Shown here piece by piece: positions 46,637-55,342 of a stretch of DNA of 64,000 nt. The notes under the pieces were generated by a model that saw only the letters and a list, made by a program, of their open reading frames with translations, was not told the DNA's origin and did no database searches. The number at the start of each line of letters is the position of its first letter. Within the stretch, counting starts at the first letter, position 1. The translations under genes were made by a program, and so were the position numbers. The DNA comes from Streptomyces asiaticus (GTDB lineage: Bacteria > Actinomycetota > Actinomycetes > Streptomycetales > Streptomycetaceae): the NCBI RefSeq assembly GCF_018138715.1, contig NZ_JAGSHX010000006.1:3286001-3350000 (forward strand), written 5' to 3'.

Positions 46637-47803
46637 ATGCCGATCGACCACCGACTCAGCCCCGAACACGAGGAACTGCGCCGCACCGTCGAGGCGTTCG
46701 CGCACGATGTGGTCGCCCCCAAGATCGGGGAGTACTGGGAGCACCATGAGTTCCCGTACGAGATCATCCGCGAGATGGGCCGGATGGGCCTGTTCGGCCT
46801 GCCCTTCCCGGAGGAGTACGGCGGTATGGGCGGGGACTACTTCGCGCTCTGTCTCGCCCTGGAGGAGCTGGCCCGGGTGGACTCCTCGGTGGCGATCACG
46901 CTCGAGGCGGGGGTCTCGCTCGGCGCGATGCCGATCTTCCTCTACGGCACGGAGGAGCAGAAGCGCACCTGGCTGCCGGGGCTCTGCTCCGGGGAGACCC
47001 TGGGCGCGTTCGGCCTGACCGAGCCCGGCGGCGGCTCGGACGCGGGCGCCACCCGCACCACGGCCCGGCTGGACGAGGCCACCGGCGAGTGGGTGATCAA
47101 CGGCACCAAGTGCTTCATCACCAACTCCGGTACGGACATCACCGCGCTGGTCACCGTCACCGCCGTCACCGGGCGCAAGGAGGACGGCCGCCCGGAGATC
47201 TCCTCGATCATCGTGCCGTCCGGCACCCCCGGCTTCAGCGTGGCCGCCCCCTACTCCAAGGTGGGGTGGAACGCGTCGGACACCCGTGAGCTGTCCTTCG
47301 CCGACTGCCGGGTCCCGGCCGCGAACCTGCTGGGCGCGGAGGGCCGGGGCTACGCCCAGTTCCTGCGGATACTGGACGAGGGCCGGATCGCGATCTCCGC
47401 CCTGGCCACGGGGCTCGCCCAGGGCTGTGTGGACGAGTCGGTGGCGTACGCCAGGACCCGCGAGACGTTCGGCCGCCCCATCGGCGCCAACCAGGCCATC
47501 CAGTTCAAGCTGGCCGATATGGAGATGCGCGCCCATATGGCCCGGGTGGCCTGGCGCGACGCGGCGTCCCGGCTGGTGCTCGGCGAGCCGTTCAAGAAGG
47601 AGGCGTCGATCGCGAAGCTCTACTCCTCCGAGGTCGCGGTGGACAACGCCCGCGAGGCCACCCAGATCCACGGTGGCTACGGCTTTATGAACGAGTATCC
47701 GGTGGCCCGCATGTGGCGGGACTCCAAGATCCTGGAGATCGGCGAGGGCACCAGCGAGGTCCAGCGCACGCTGATCGCCCGAGAGCTCGGCTTCGCCAGC
47801 TGA
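46637..47803 (+). CDS. acdH: Short/branched-chain acyl-CoA dehydrogenase (AcdH-like)
   Basis: 388-aa flavin dehydrogenase. FGLTEPGGGSDAGATRTTAR, TFGRPIGANQAIQFKLADME and IHGGYGFMNEYPVARMWRDS are family motifs. Glu370 in EIGEGTSEVQR occupies the medium/short-chain catalytic position. It follows hmgL by 3 nt and completes the leucine/isovalerate operon. From memory it corresponds to AcdH of S. coelicolor, implicated in valine, isoleucine and leucine catabolism. Isovaleryl-CoA is a likely substrate, although true isovaleryl-CoA dehydrogenases use a different Glu. Confidence 0.93.
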   Translation: MPIDHRLSPEHEELRRTVEAFAHDVVAPKIGEYWEHHEFPYEIIREMGRMGLFGLPFPEEYGGMGGDYFALCLALEELARVDSSVAITLEAGVSLGAMPIFLYGTEEQKRTWLPGLCSGETLGAFGLTEPGGGSDAGATRTTARLDEATGEWVINGTKCFITNSGTDITALVTVTAVTGRKEDGRPEISSIIVPSGTPGFSVAAPYSKVGWNASDTRELSFADCRVPAANLLGAEGRGYAQFLRILDEGRIAISALATGLAQGCVDESVAYARTRETFGRPIGANQAIQFKLADMEMRAHMARVAWRDAASRLVLGEPFKKEASIAKLYSSEVAVDNAREATQIHGGYGFMNEYPVARMWRDSKILEIGEGTSEVQRTLIARELGFAS

Positions 47804-47823
47804 ACAAGCGGCGTTGAGCTGCG

Positions 47824-47860
47824 CCCGGGGGGCACCGCCTCAGCGGCGGTGCCCCCCGGG
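47824..47860 (+). terminator. Bidirectional terminator between liu-type operon and hexosaminidase
   Basis: A perfect 16-bp stem (CCCGGGGGGCACCGCC with its complement at 47845-47860) and a 5-nt loop in the 86-bp spacer of the two convergent transcripts. It can end both. Confidence 0.88.
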
Positions 47861-47889
47861 AAGGTGCGGGACCCGGTCCCGGGAGAGAC

Positions 47890-49545
47890 TCAGCCGTTGG
47901 GCCAGGGGATCTGCGGGGAGTGGTAGTACGCGATGCGCATCGCGTCCCAGCGGGGGCCCTGCGCCGCCACCCGCACCTTGTAGTCGTCCCAGTCGTGCGC
48001 GCTCGCGGGCGACCAGCCGAGTTCGGCGATGCCGGGGAGCCGGGGGAAGGCCATGTACTCGATCTGCGGGCTGGTCTGGAGGGTCTCCGACCACAGCGGC
48101 GCCTCGACACCGAGCACCGAGGACGCCGGGGCGTCCTTGATGTAGGTGCCAGGGTCCCAGTCGTAGGACTGCTTCGCCTCGACGTATCCGGCCCAGTTCT
48201 GCCCCAGCGGAGTGTCGGCGTTGTACTTCATGTCCAGATAGGCGCGGTTGGCCGGGGAGAGGATCAGCCGGGTGCCCGCCTTGGCCGCGTCCGCGACCTC
48301 CTTCTCGCTTCCGTCCGTCCCCCAGTACTGGGCGATCGAGCCCTTGGCGGGGTGCGCGCCCGTCAGCTGGTGCCAGCCGACCGCCGTCTTGCCGTACTTG
48401 GCGACCACCGGCTGCACCCGGTCCATGAAGGCCACATAGTCCTCATGGCTGGTGGAGTGGGCCTCGTCGCCGCCGATGTGGAGGTAGGGGCCGGGGGTGA
48501 GCGCGGCGAGCTCGCGGATGACGTCGTCCACGAAGTCGTACGTCACCTCCTTCGGCACGCACAGCGAGCTGAAACCGACCTCGGTGCCGGTGTAGAGCGG
48601 CGGGGCGACGCCATCGCAGTTGAGCTCCGCGTAGGAGGCGAGCGCCGCGTTGGTGTGGCCCGGCATGTCGATCTCGGGGACGACGGTCAGCTCACGGCTC
48701 GCCGCGTAAGCCACGATCTCGCGGTAGTCGTCCTTGGTGTAGTAGCCGCCGGGCCCGCCCCCGACCTGTGTGGAGCCGCCGTGCCTGGCCAGGTTCGGCC
48801 AGGAGTCGATCGCGATCCGCCACCCCTGGTCGTCCGAGAGATGCAGGTGCAGCGTGTTGATCTTGTAGAGGGCCAGCTGGTCGATATAGCGCTTGACCTG
48901 GTCCACCCCGAAGAAGTGCCGGGAGACATCGAGCATCGCGCCCCGCCAGGCGTAGCGCGGCACATCGGTGATGGTGCCGCCGGAGACCCGCCAGGGGCCC
49001 GGCTGCCGGGTGGTGCGCTCGACGGACGCGGGCAATAGCTGCCGCAGCGTCTGGACGCCGTGGAACAGCCCGGCGGAGCCGCGTGCGGTGAGGGTGATCG
49101 CGCGGCCGGTGACCTGGAGCCGATACCCCTCCTCGCCCAGCGCCCGCACCCCGGCCGCCTTGGGCGTCAGCCGCAGCCGGATGCCGTCGTCACCCGATCG
49201 CGTGGTGACGGGCAGCGCAAAGCCCGTGGAGGGGCGCAGCACCCGCGCCAGATAGTCGCCCACCCGGCGCGCCGAACGCGCCGAGCCGTCGGAGCCGGAC
49301 ACCCGGACGCGGGTGTCCGGGCGGATCGCGTACGAGCCCGCCGCGGGCCGTACGGACGCGGGCGCGGGCACGACCCGGTCCAGCGGGGTCGGGGCGGCCG
49401 CGGCGGCGTCCTGAGCGGAAGCGGAGGACGAGCGAGCGGACCAGGGGGAAGCCGGAGAAGCGGAGGCGGAGGAGGCCGCGGTCCCCGCCCCGGCCACCAC
49501 GGTCAGCAGCAGGGAACACAGAAGTCGAGCACGGCGTCGTCTCAC
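47890..49545 (-). CDS. hex: Secreted GH20 beta-N-acetylhexosaminidase
   Basis: 551-aa exported enzyme releasing GlcNAc from chitooligosaccharides. Signal peptide VRRRRARLLCSLLLTVVAGA continues through an Ala/Ser-rich stretch. A small GH20b domain covers about 60-180. The catalytic barrel has DVSRHFFGVDQVKRYIDQLA, HLHLSDDQGWRI, VVPEIDMPGHTNAAL and HIGGDEAHS, the last with the catalytic Asp-Glu pair. GTG 49545 is preferred, as GAAGGGA lies upstream; a TTG at 49560 is possible. A DasR-like palindrome lies 58-73 nt upstream. Confidence 0.95.
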   Translation of the reverse strand: MRRRRARLLCSLLLTVVAGAGTAASSASASPASPWSARSSSASAQDAAAAAPTPLDRVVPAPASVRPAAGSYAIRPDTRVRVSGSDGSARSARRVGDYLARVLRPSTGFALPVTTRSGDDGIRLRLTPKAAGVRALGEEGYRLQVTGRAITLTARGSAGLFHGVQTLRQLLPASVERTTRQPGPWRVSGGTITDVPRYAWRGAMLDVSRHFFGVDQVKRYIDQLALYKINTLHLHLSDDQGWRIAIDSWPNLARHGGSTQVGGGPGGYYTKDDYREIVAYAASRELTVVPEIDMPGHTNAALASYAELNCDGVAPPLYTGTEVGFSSLCVPKEVTYDFVDDVIRELAALTPGPYLHIGGDEAHSTSHEDYVAFMDRVQPVVAKYGKTAVGWHQLTGAHPAKGSIAQYWGTDGSEKEVADAAKAGTRLILSPANRAYLDMKYNADTPLGQNWAGYVEAKQSYDWDPGTYIKDAPASSVLGVEAPLWSETLQTSPQIEYMAFPRLPGIAELGWSPASAHDWDDYKVRVAAQGPRWDAMRIAYYHSPQIPWPNG

Positions 49546-49602
49546 AGGGGATCCCTTCAACGAAACGTGGCATCTTGGGTACCGCGAGGGTCAGTTGCGG
49601 TC

Positions 49603-49618
49603 AAGGTGTAGACCAATG
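49603..49618. promoter_or_regulatory. DasR-responsive element-like site
   Basis: AAGGTGTAGACCAATG contains GGTGTAGACC, one base from the symmetric GGTCTAGACC core of the known DasR site. It lies upstream of the hexosaminidase and 31-46 nt upstream of the divergent DUF4429 gene, and N-acetylglucosamine genes are the classic DasR targets. Binding is inferred. Confidence 0.65.
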
Positions 49619-49648
49619 TGTCGCTGTCTGCCTGTCAGAATTCACCGC

Positions 49649-50560
49649 ATGGCGGAAATCACCCAGCGCGATGGCGCCTGGAGCTTTGACGGGGAAGCGA
49701 TCCGGATCGTCCCGGGGCGGGACCGCAATGTGCATGTCGTACGGCAGGCGCTCGGCGAACTGACCGTCCCCCTGGTGGCCTTGGCCGGAGTGGCCTACGA
49801 GCCGGGGCGGAAGTCGGGCCGGCTGCGGCTGCGGCTGCGTGAGGGGGCGGACCCGCTGTCGCAGGCCACCGGCGGCAAGCTGCCGGACGCCGCCGATCCG
49901 TATCAGCTCCCGGTGGAGCCGGACCGCAGGGACCTCGCCGAGTATCTGGTCGACGAGGTCCGCCAGGCGCTGATCCTGGAGCAGGTGCCGACGGGCCCCT
50001 GCGACCGCTATGTGCTGCCCGGCCCCTCGGTGCCGATCTCGGCGTCGGCGGGGGACGCCACGGCCTCCTTCGACGGGGAGCGGGTCCGGCTGGACTGGAA
50101 CTGGAAGACCGAGGAGTCGAAGAAGTCCGGCGGCCCCCGCACGATCCTCCTGCCGGACCTGGAGATGGTGGAGTGGGTCCCGGCCGCCGGGCTGGAGAAC
50201 GGCTACCTCCGCTTCATCACGGCGAAGGCCACGGCGACGGCCGCGCCCAAGTACGACCCGCATGCCGTGGTGCTGTACGGATTCAAGAAGGATCCGCTGA
50301 TGGCGCTGGTCGCGGCGGCCGTCATGGCGCGGATGCCGCATCCGGGCGCCCCGGCGAAGGCGCTCCCCGCCCAGCCGCCCGCCCCCGAGCCGGTGCCCGC
50401 GGACGCCCGGCCCGCCGGGGGCGACGAGGGTGAGGTGGATCACGACGTTCTGCTGCGACGGCTGCGCGAACTCGGCGATCTTCACCAGAGCGGGATCCTC
50501 ACCGAGGAGGAGTTCACCACCGCCAAACAGGCCGTGCTCCGCCGCTTCTCCGACGCCTGA
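49649..50560 (+). CDS. DUF4429/SHOCT-domain protein
   Basis: 303-aa cytosolic protein. Two PH-like DUF4429 halves (ITQRDGAWSFDGEAIRIVPG; ATASFDGERVRLDWNWKTEE) are followed by a Pro-rich linker. The C-terminal short SHOCT helix reads LLRRLRELGDLHQSGILTEE then EFTTAKQAVL. SHOCT domains oligomerise or tether proteins. No ribosome-binding site is evident before the ATG. Divergent from the hexosaminidase; role unknown. Confidence 0.85.
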   Translation: MAEITQRDGAWSFDGEAIRIVPGRDRNVHVVRQALGELTVPLVALAGVAYEPGRKSGRLRLRLREGADPLSQATGGKLPDAADPYQLPVEPDRRDLAEYLVDEVRQALILEQVPTGPCDRYVLPGPSVPISASAGDATASFDGERVRLDWNWKTEESKKSGGPRTILLPDLEMVEWVPAAGLENGYLRFITAKATATAAPKYDPHAVVLYGFKKDPLMALVAAAVMARMPHPGAPAKALPAQPPAPEPVPADARPAGGDEGEVDHDVLLRRLRELGDLHQSGILTEEEFTTAKQAVLRRFSDA

Positions 50561-50670
50561 GGGACGGTTCCCTCGCCACCGGGGGAAGGATTTCCGTCAC
50601 TGAGACCCAACCTTGCCCGATATCGGGCAGGAATGTTGCGAAACACCGCGCCGCATCGCAGTATCTACGG

Positions 50671-50946
50671 ATGCTCGACCGCCGCATGTCCCACGATGAC
50701 CTCATCGACCACCTGGTCCGCAGTACGCCGCTCAGCCGCGGCGAGGCGGGCCGGGTGGTGCTGGACGTCCTGGCGTACTTCGACGAGACGACGGAGGAGT
50801 TCGTCCGGCGCCGCCACCGCGAACTCCAGTCCGGCGGGCTGACCAACGCGGACATCTTCGAGCGGATCACGGCCGAGCTGCCGTACCGCGCGGTGGCCCC
50901 GCCCGAACTCTCGCTGCGCCAGCTGCGCCGCATCGTCTACGGCTGA
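50671..50946 (+). CDS. Small conserved hypothetical protein upstream of glmS
   Basis: 91-aa helical protein (SHDDLIDHLVRSTPLSRGEA then GRVVLDVLAYFDETTEEFVR). The N-terminal half resembles the HU-like or DUF-type small actinobacterial folds, but I cannot assign it firmly. Start could be ATG 50671 or 50686. It precedes glmS by 108 nt on the same strand; co-expression possible. Confidence 0.75.
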   Translation: MLDRRMSHDDLIDHLVRSTPLSRGEAGRVVLDVLAYFDETTEEFVRRRHRELQSGGLTNADIFERITAELPYRAVAPPELSLRQLRRIVYG

Positions 50947-51054
50947 CGACGCCGGTGCCGCGCCGGTCCACGACGCCGGTCCACGACGGCGGCCGCCACC
51001 GCCGGACACGAGCACGAGCATGCACGAGCGATCCATTGGGAGGGTCTGAACACC

Positions 51055-52887
51055 ATGTGCGGAATCGTCGGATACATCGGGAAACGCGATGTGGCACCGC
51101 TGCTGCTGGAGGGGTTGCAGCGGCTGGAGTACCGCGGCTATGACTCCGCGGGCATCGCGATCCAGGGCAAGCCCGCCAAGGGCGCCCAGAGCGCCGGGCT
51201 GAAGACCGCCAAGGCCAAGGGCCGGGTCCGGGACCTCGAGGCCAGGCTGCCCAAGCGGTTCGCGGGCACCACCGGCATCGCCCACACCCGCTGGGCCACC
51301 CACGGCGCGCCCAACGACATCAACGCCCATCCGCATCAGGACGCGGACGGCAAGGTCGCCGTCGTCCACAACGGCATCATCGACAACGCCGCCGATCTGC
51401 GCGCCAAGCTGGCCGCCGACGGCGTGGAGCTGGTCTCCGACACCGACTCCGAGGCGCTCGCCCACCTCATCGGCCGCTCCCAGGCGCCCACCCTGGAGGA
51501 GAAGGTCCGCCACGCGCTGGCGATGGTCGAGGGCACCTACGGCATCGCCGTGCTGCACGCGGACTTCCCCGACCGCATCGTCGTCGCCCGCAACGGCTCG
51601 CCGGTGGTGCTGGGGATCGGCGAGAAGGAGATGTTCGTCGCCTCGGACGTCGCCGCGCTGGTCAGCCACACCCGCCAGGTGGTCACCCTGGACGACGGCG
51701 AGATGGCCACCCTCAAGGCCGACGACTACCGCACCTACACCACCGAGGGCAGCCGCACCTCCACCTCCCCCACCACCGTGGAGTGGGAGGCCGAGTCGTA
51801 CGACATGGGCGGCCACGACACGTATATGCACAAGGAGATCCACGAGCAGGTCGACGCCGTGGACCGGGTGCTGCGCGGCCGGATCGACGACCGCTTCTCC
51901 ACCGTCCACCTGGGCGGGCTCAACCTGGACGCCCGCGAGGCGCGCGGGGTGCGCCGGGTCAAGATCCTCGGCTGTGGTTCGGCGTACCACACGGGTCTGA
52001 TCGGCGCCCAGCTGATCGAGGAGCTGGCCCGGATCCCGGCGGACGCGGAGCCCGCGAGCGAGTTCCGCTACCGCAACCCGGTGGTGGACCCGGACACCCT
52101 CTACATCGCGGTCAGCCAGTCCGGCGAGACCTACGACACCCTGGCGGCCGTCCAGGAGCTCAAGCGCAAGGGCGCGCGGGTGCTGGGCGTCGTCAATGTC
52201 GTGGGCAGCGCGATCGCCCGGGAGACGGACGGCGGGGTGTACGTCCACGCCGGGCCGGAGGTGTGTGTCGTCTCCACCAAGTGCTTCACCAACACCGCCG
52301 TCGCCTTCGCGCTGCTCGCCCTGCACCTGGGCCGGATCCGCGATCTCTCGGTCGCCGACGGCAAGCGGATCATCGCCGGGCTGCGCAAGCTGCCCGAGCA
52401 GATCGCGGAGGTGCTGCGCGGCGAGGAGGAGATCAAAAAGCTGGCCGCGGAATATGCGAACGCAAAGAGCATGATGTTCGTCGGACGGGTCCGCGGCTAC
52501 CCGGTCGCGCGCGAGGCGTCCCTGAAGCTGAAGGAGGTCTCCTACGTCCACGCCGAGGCGTACCCCGCCTCCGAGCTCAAGCACGGGCCGCTCGCGCTGA
52601 TCGAGCCCGAGGTGCCCACCGTGGCGGTCCTGCCCGACGACGACCTGCTGGAGAAGAACCGGGCGACGCTGGAGGAGATCAAGGCCCGCAGCGGCCGGAT
52701 CCTGGCCGTGGCCCACCGGGAGCAGGAGAAGGCGGACCACACGATCCTGGTCCCCCGCAATGAGGTGGAGCTCGACCCGATCCTGATGGGCATTCCGCTC
52801 CAACTGCTCGCCTATCACACGGCGCTGGCGCTCGGCCGGGACATCGACAAGCCCCGCAACCTCGCCAAGTCGGTGACGGTCGAGTAG
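51055..52887 (+). CDS. glmS: Glutamine--fructose-6-phosphate aminotransferase
   Basis: 610-aa enzyme making glucosamine-6-phosphate for cell wall. The N-terminal class II glutamine amidotransferase starts MCGIVGYIG, with Cys2 exposed after Met removal. RLEYRGYDSAGIA, HTRWATHGAPNDINAHPH and VHNGIIDN complete that domain. Two SIS domains follow (GCGSAYHTGLIGAQL; SQSGETYDTLAAV). The C-terminus ends in the usual PRNLAKSVTVE. GGGAGGG lies upstream. By position it corresponds to glmS2 of S. coelicolor, beside the hexosaminidase locus and therefore in an amino-sugar neighbourhood. Confidence 0.96.
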   Translation: MCGIVGYIGKRDVAPLLLEGLQRLEYRGYDSAGIAIQGKPAKGAQSAGLKTAKAKGRVRDLEARLPKRFAGTTGIAHTRWATHGAPNDINAHPHQDADGKVAVVHNGIIDNAADLRAKLAADGVELVSDTDSEALAHLIGRSQAPTLEEKVRHALAMVEGTYGIAVLHADFPDRIVVARNGSPVVLGIGEKEMFVASDVAALVSHTRQVVTLDDGEMATLKADDYRTYTTEGSRTSTSPTTVEWEAESYDMGGHDTYMHKEIHEQVDAVDRVLRGRIDDRFSTVHLGGLNLDAREARGVRRVKILGCGSAYHTGLIGAQLIEELARIPADAEPASEFRYRNPVVDPDTLYIAVSQSGETYDTLAAVQELKRKGARVLGVVNVVGSAIARETDGGVYVHAGPEVCVVSTKCFTNTAVAFALLALHLGRIRDLSVADGKRIIAGLRKLPEQIAEVLRGEEEIKKLAAEYANAKSMMFVGRVRGYPVAREASLKLKEVSYVHAEAYPASELKHGPLALIEPEVPTVAVLPDDDLLEKNRATLEEIKARSGRILAVAHREQEKADHTILVPRNEVELDPILMGIPLQLLAYHTALALGRDIDKPRNLAKSVTVE

Positions 52888-52920
52888 GTCCGCACCGCCC
52901 GCGACCTGGGAACATCCTTC

Positions 52921-52961
52921 GGCGGTCCCCCGCGTGTGCCACCACGCACGCGGGGGCCGCC
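52921..52961 (+). terminator. Terminator after glmS
   Basis: GGCGGTCCCCCGCGTG pairs with CACGCGGGGGCCGCC (one bulged T) over a 10-nt loop, 33 nt after the glmS stop. Confidence 0.82.
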
Positions 52962-53242
52962 TCCCCTGCGCCGACGTCGCCTCTCCTACGCCGGCGGCTG
53001 GCCGTCGCGCGGGAACCGTCACTTCCCGCGCGACAGCACGATCGAACGGTTTGTACCCCTCACAAACGCACAATCCACCTCTACGCACGGGTAGGTTCGT
53101 CCGTTGTCAAGACAGACTGACGCCATCTCACCTGCGGTCAAGGGGAGTTGAGGGTGTCCGGTTCCAGGCGCCCGCGCCACGTCGTGCCGACGCAAAAGGT
53201 TTCGGACTGAACAACGTCACTTGACGAGGAGGCGCGCCGGGC
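52962..53242. other. Spacer with inverted repeat GTTTGT-N7-ACAAAC
   Basis: An AT-richer stretch. GTTTGT (53049-53054) and ACAAAC (53062-53067) form a perfect 6-bp inverted repeat with a 7-nt spacer, and a TAGGTT -10-like hexamer lies near 53090. A plus-strand transcript from here would reach the small ORF at 53243. No other gene recognised. Confidence 0.4.
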
Positions 53243-53413
53243 ATGGTGCGTCCAGAGTCCCAGGAACCCGGCAGAGCCCAGAAGGGCCGAACGGGCCCGG
53301 GAAGCGGCCAGGAGGGCCCACGAGGACGGGTGCGACGGCCCGCGAGAACGGGGGGGGCGAGGGCGCTCGGGGGATGCCCAGAGGAGGACGTCGGACAGAC
53401 GCTCAGCGCATGA
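53243..53413 (+). CDS. Small ORF of unknown status
   Basis: 56-codon frame with a good GAGGAGG ribosome-binding site and ATG. It encodes a basic, Gly/Arg/Pro-rich peptide (MVRPESQEPGRAQKGRTGPG...). It ends 14 nt before the convergent universal stress protein gene. The composition gives no family; it could be a real small protein, the 5' remnant of a longer gene, or chance. Confidence 0.3.
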   Translation: MVRPESQEPGRAQKGRTGPGSGQEGPRGRVRRPARTGGARALGGCPEEDVGQTLSA

Positions 53414-53427
53414 CGCCGGACGGACGC

Positions 53428-53949
53428 TCAGGGGATGACGACGACGGGCCGCTGCGCCCGGCGTGCGAGCCGCCCCGCGACCGAGCCGAAGATCCGCCCC
53501 ACCAGCCCGTGCGTGGAGCCCACCACGATGGCGTCGGCCGCGTACTCCCGGCCGACCTCCTCCAGCTCATGGCAGATGTCCCCGCCCCGTTCGACGAGGA
53601 TCCAGGGCACCTCGGAGAGATGATCGGCGCAGGCCAGCTCGAGCCCCAGCACCTCGGTGCGGTGATCGGGGACGTCGACGAAGACCGGCGGCTCACAGCC
53701 CGCCCAGACCGTCGTCGGCAGCCGGTTGGCCACATGGACGATGATCAGCCCGGAGCCGGAGCGCCGGGCCATGCCGATCGCATAGGCGAGGGCTCGTTCG
53801 CTCGACATGGAGCCGTCGAATCCCACCACGACGCCGTGCTGGAACGCTGGATCGCAGGAATGACGTGTTTCTTCCGCCGCTTCGGGGTGCGCCATGTGAT
53901 CGGCGACCCGCTTGCGGTCCGCGGGTTCGGGGATTTCGTGACCGGCCAT
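53428..53949 (-). CDS. Universal stress protein (UspA family)
   Basis: 173-aa ATP-binding UspA protein. HGVVVGFDGSMSSERALAYA is the N-terminal strand and nucleotide loop, and VGSTHGLVGRIFGSVAGRLA contains the G-2x-G-9x-G-S/T phosphate motif. A 35-residue hydrophilic N-terminal extension (MAGHEIPEPADRKRVADHMA) precedes it; the frame opens much further upstream, but that part lacks conserved sequence. Probably a dormancy or stress factor. Divergent from the small membrane protein. Confidence 0.92.
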   Translation of the reverse strand: MAGHEIPEPADRKRVADHMAHPEAAEETRHSCDPAFQHGVVVGFDGSMSSERALAYAIGMARRSGSGLIIVHVANRLPTTVWAGCEPPVFVDVPDHRTEVLGLELACADHLSEVPWILVERGGDICHELEEVGREYAADAIVVGSTHGLVGRIFGSVAGRLARRAQRPVVVIP

Positions 53950-54448
53950 CGGTGTCTCGGCGAAGGATGTCCTCGTGCGGAGGGATCGGCGGGGGCTCAG
54001 GTAGAGGGCTGTCGGGGGGACGTGAGCTCCGCTGGAGCTCGGGGGCGGTCTCGAGGAGTCGAAATCCGTCCGGGATTCATCTTTCCAAGCCCTTACCCCC
54101 AAGGGTACGGCGGCATTCACCACCTGCCCAGAGGCCGCCACGGGAGCGGAGCGCCCGAAGCGTTCCCCGGAGCATGCCGGAGGGCGGCCCGTAACGCAAT
54201 GCCCCAAGTGGTCCCCCGTCGGCCCGGGCCCCGGGCGGCGGACCGGCCCGGCGGGGCCGCCGCGGTACGCCGTGCGGCCGCCCGGCAGTGACCTGGGCGC
54301 GGGCCGGGCGTTGTAGTAGCGGCACCGGGTGCGGCGGTCCCGGCCCGCCCGGCTCACCTGCCCGGATCCCCCGCCCGCCGCGCCCTCGCCACCCCCGCGC
54401 CGAGCCCCGTGCCGGCACCTCGCCGGCCGCTCGAGAGGAGCCCTGCCC
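53950..54448. other. Non-coding spacer between divergent genes
   Basis: About 500 nt, high GC. Possible minus-strand promoter material is near 54080-54115, where an AT-richer patch lies next to CTTACCCCCAAGGGTA. No RNA gene or repeat recognised; long frames here are on the shadow strand. Confidence 0.35.
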
Positions 54449-54823
54449 GTGCCCGTCGCCCCCGAGTACGACGCCCCCGGCTCCACCCCCGGCGGCGGGG
54501 CCGGGACACCCGGACGGCCCCACGTTCCGAGCCCCCCTCGAGCCCAGGTCCAGGCCCCCGCTAGCGACGCGGTGAGCGAGGTGATCCGCTGGGCGGCCTT
54601 CAGCTGCGCCGTGGTCCCCGTCGTCCTGCTCCTGTGCGGATCGCCCTTCGGCGCCGCCCTGGGGGTCGCCGCGGGCCTCGCCGCCGTGACGGCCGCCAGC
54701 CGCGCCCTGCTGCGCCACTCCGAGCGCATCGCGGCTCGGCTGGACGCGGACGGCGTCTCCCCGCACCGGGGCCGCCACGGCCGTACGGGGATCGGCGCGC
54801 ACCGTGGCGGCCGCCGCGTCTGA
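54449..54823 (+). CDS. Small membrane protein
   Basis: 124-aa protein from a GTG with GAGAGGAG upstream. The Pro/Gly-rich N-terminus (VPVAPEYDAPGSTPGGGAGT) is followed by two adjacent hydrophobic segments (about residues 48-85, WAAFSCAVVPVVLLLCGSPF then AALGVAAGLAAVTA). A basic tail follows. Function unknown. Confidence 0.6.
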   Translation: MPVAPEYDAPGSTPGGGAGTPGRPHVPSPPRAQVQAPASDAVSEVIRWAAFSCAVVPVVLLLCGSPFGAALGVAAGLAAVTAASRALLRHSERIAARLDADGVSPHRGRHGRTGIGAHRGGRRV

Positions 54824-55342
54824 GGGCCGACCGGAAAGGATCGGAGCCGGGGAAGCGGTGCGTAGTGCTCCGCGCACTCAGCGCCGATGGAGCGTCGCTA
54901 TAGCACCGCTCAAGCCCGGCAGACGGCCGCTCGCCCCTGAAGAAGTACGAGGGGGAGGTACGCCGGTCGTATGACGCATCCGCACGTCTGCGCCCGCTTG
55001 TTTTCAGCCAACTTCCGGCCACACTTCTTTCCTTGGCAAACGCCGTGCTCAACACCCGTCCGGCCAGCGTGGAAAGGGGTCCGGGGCACACGTACCCCCT
55101 ACGGGAAGTGGGTGTCCGCACAAGGCGTACTTCACAGCGAGGGCTACGAGTGCAACGCTTCGTGATCGAATGCTTCGCGCCAAGTTGTCATGTCGACATA
55201 GTGGCGGGTGGTGAACTGGTCACGGCGACCACACGCGACACAGTAGATTCGATCTTGGCCATGACCGGCGGGGGAACCGTTCAGGACCGAGGGGAAACGT
55301 GCAGGACCGAGAGGACGCGACCACCGAGGGGGGCTTAGTGCC
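54824..55342 (+). promoter_or_regulatory. Long upstream region of adpA
   Basis: 519 nt without a gene, less GC-rich than its surroundings, as expected of the heavily regulated adpA promoter region. It holds a perfect 10-bp palindrome ATGTCGACAT (55190-55199), a TAGATT -10-like box (55242-55247), and AACTTCCGGCCA near 55010. The inverse of that last stretch, TGGCCGGAAG, matches nine of ten positions of the published AdpA site consensus. Autoregulation is therefore plausible. Confidence 0.5.

Noticed and set aside
53428..54729. 433-aa form of the universal stress protein
   Set aside because: The N-terminal 260 residues are low-complexity Arg/Gly sequence without conserved features; UspA length fits the later ATG.
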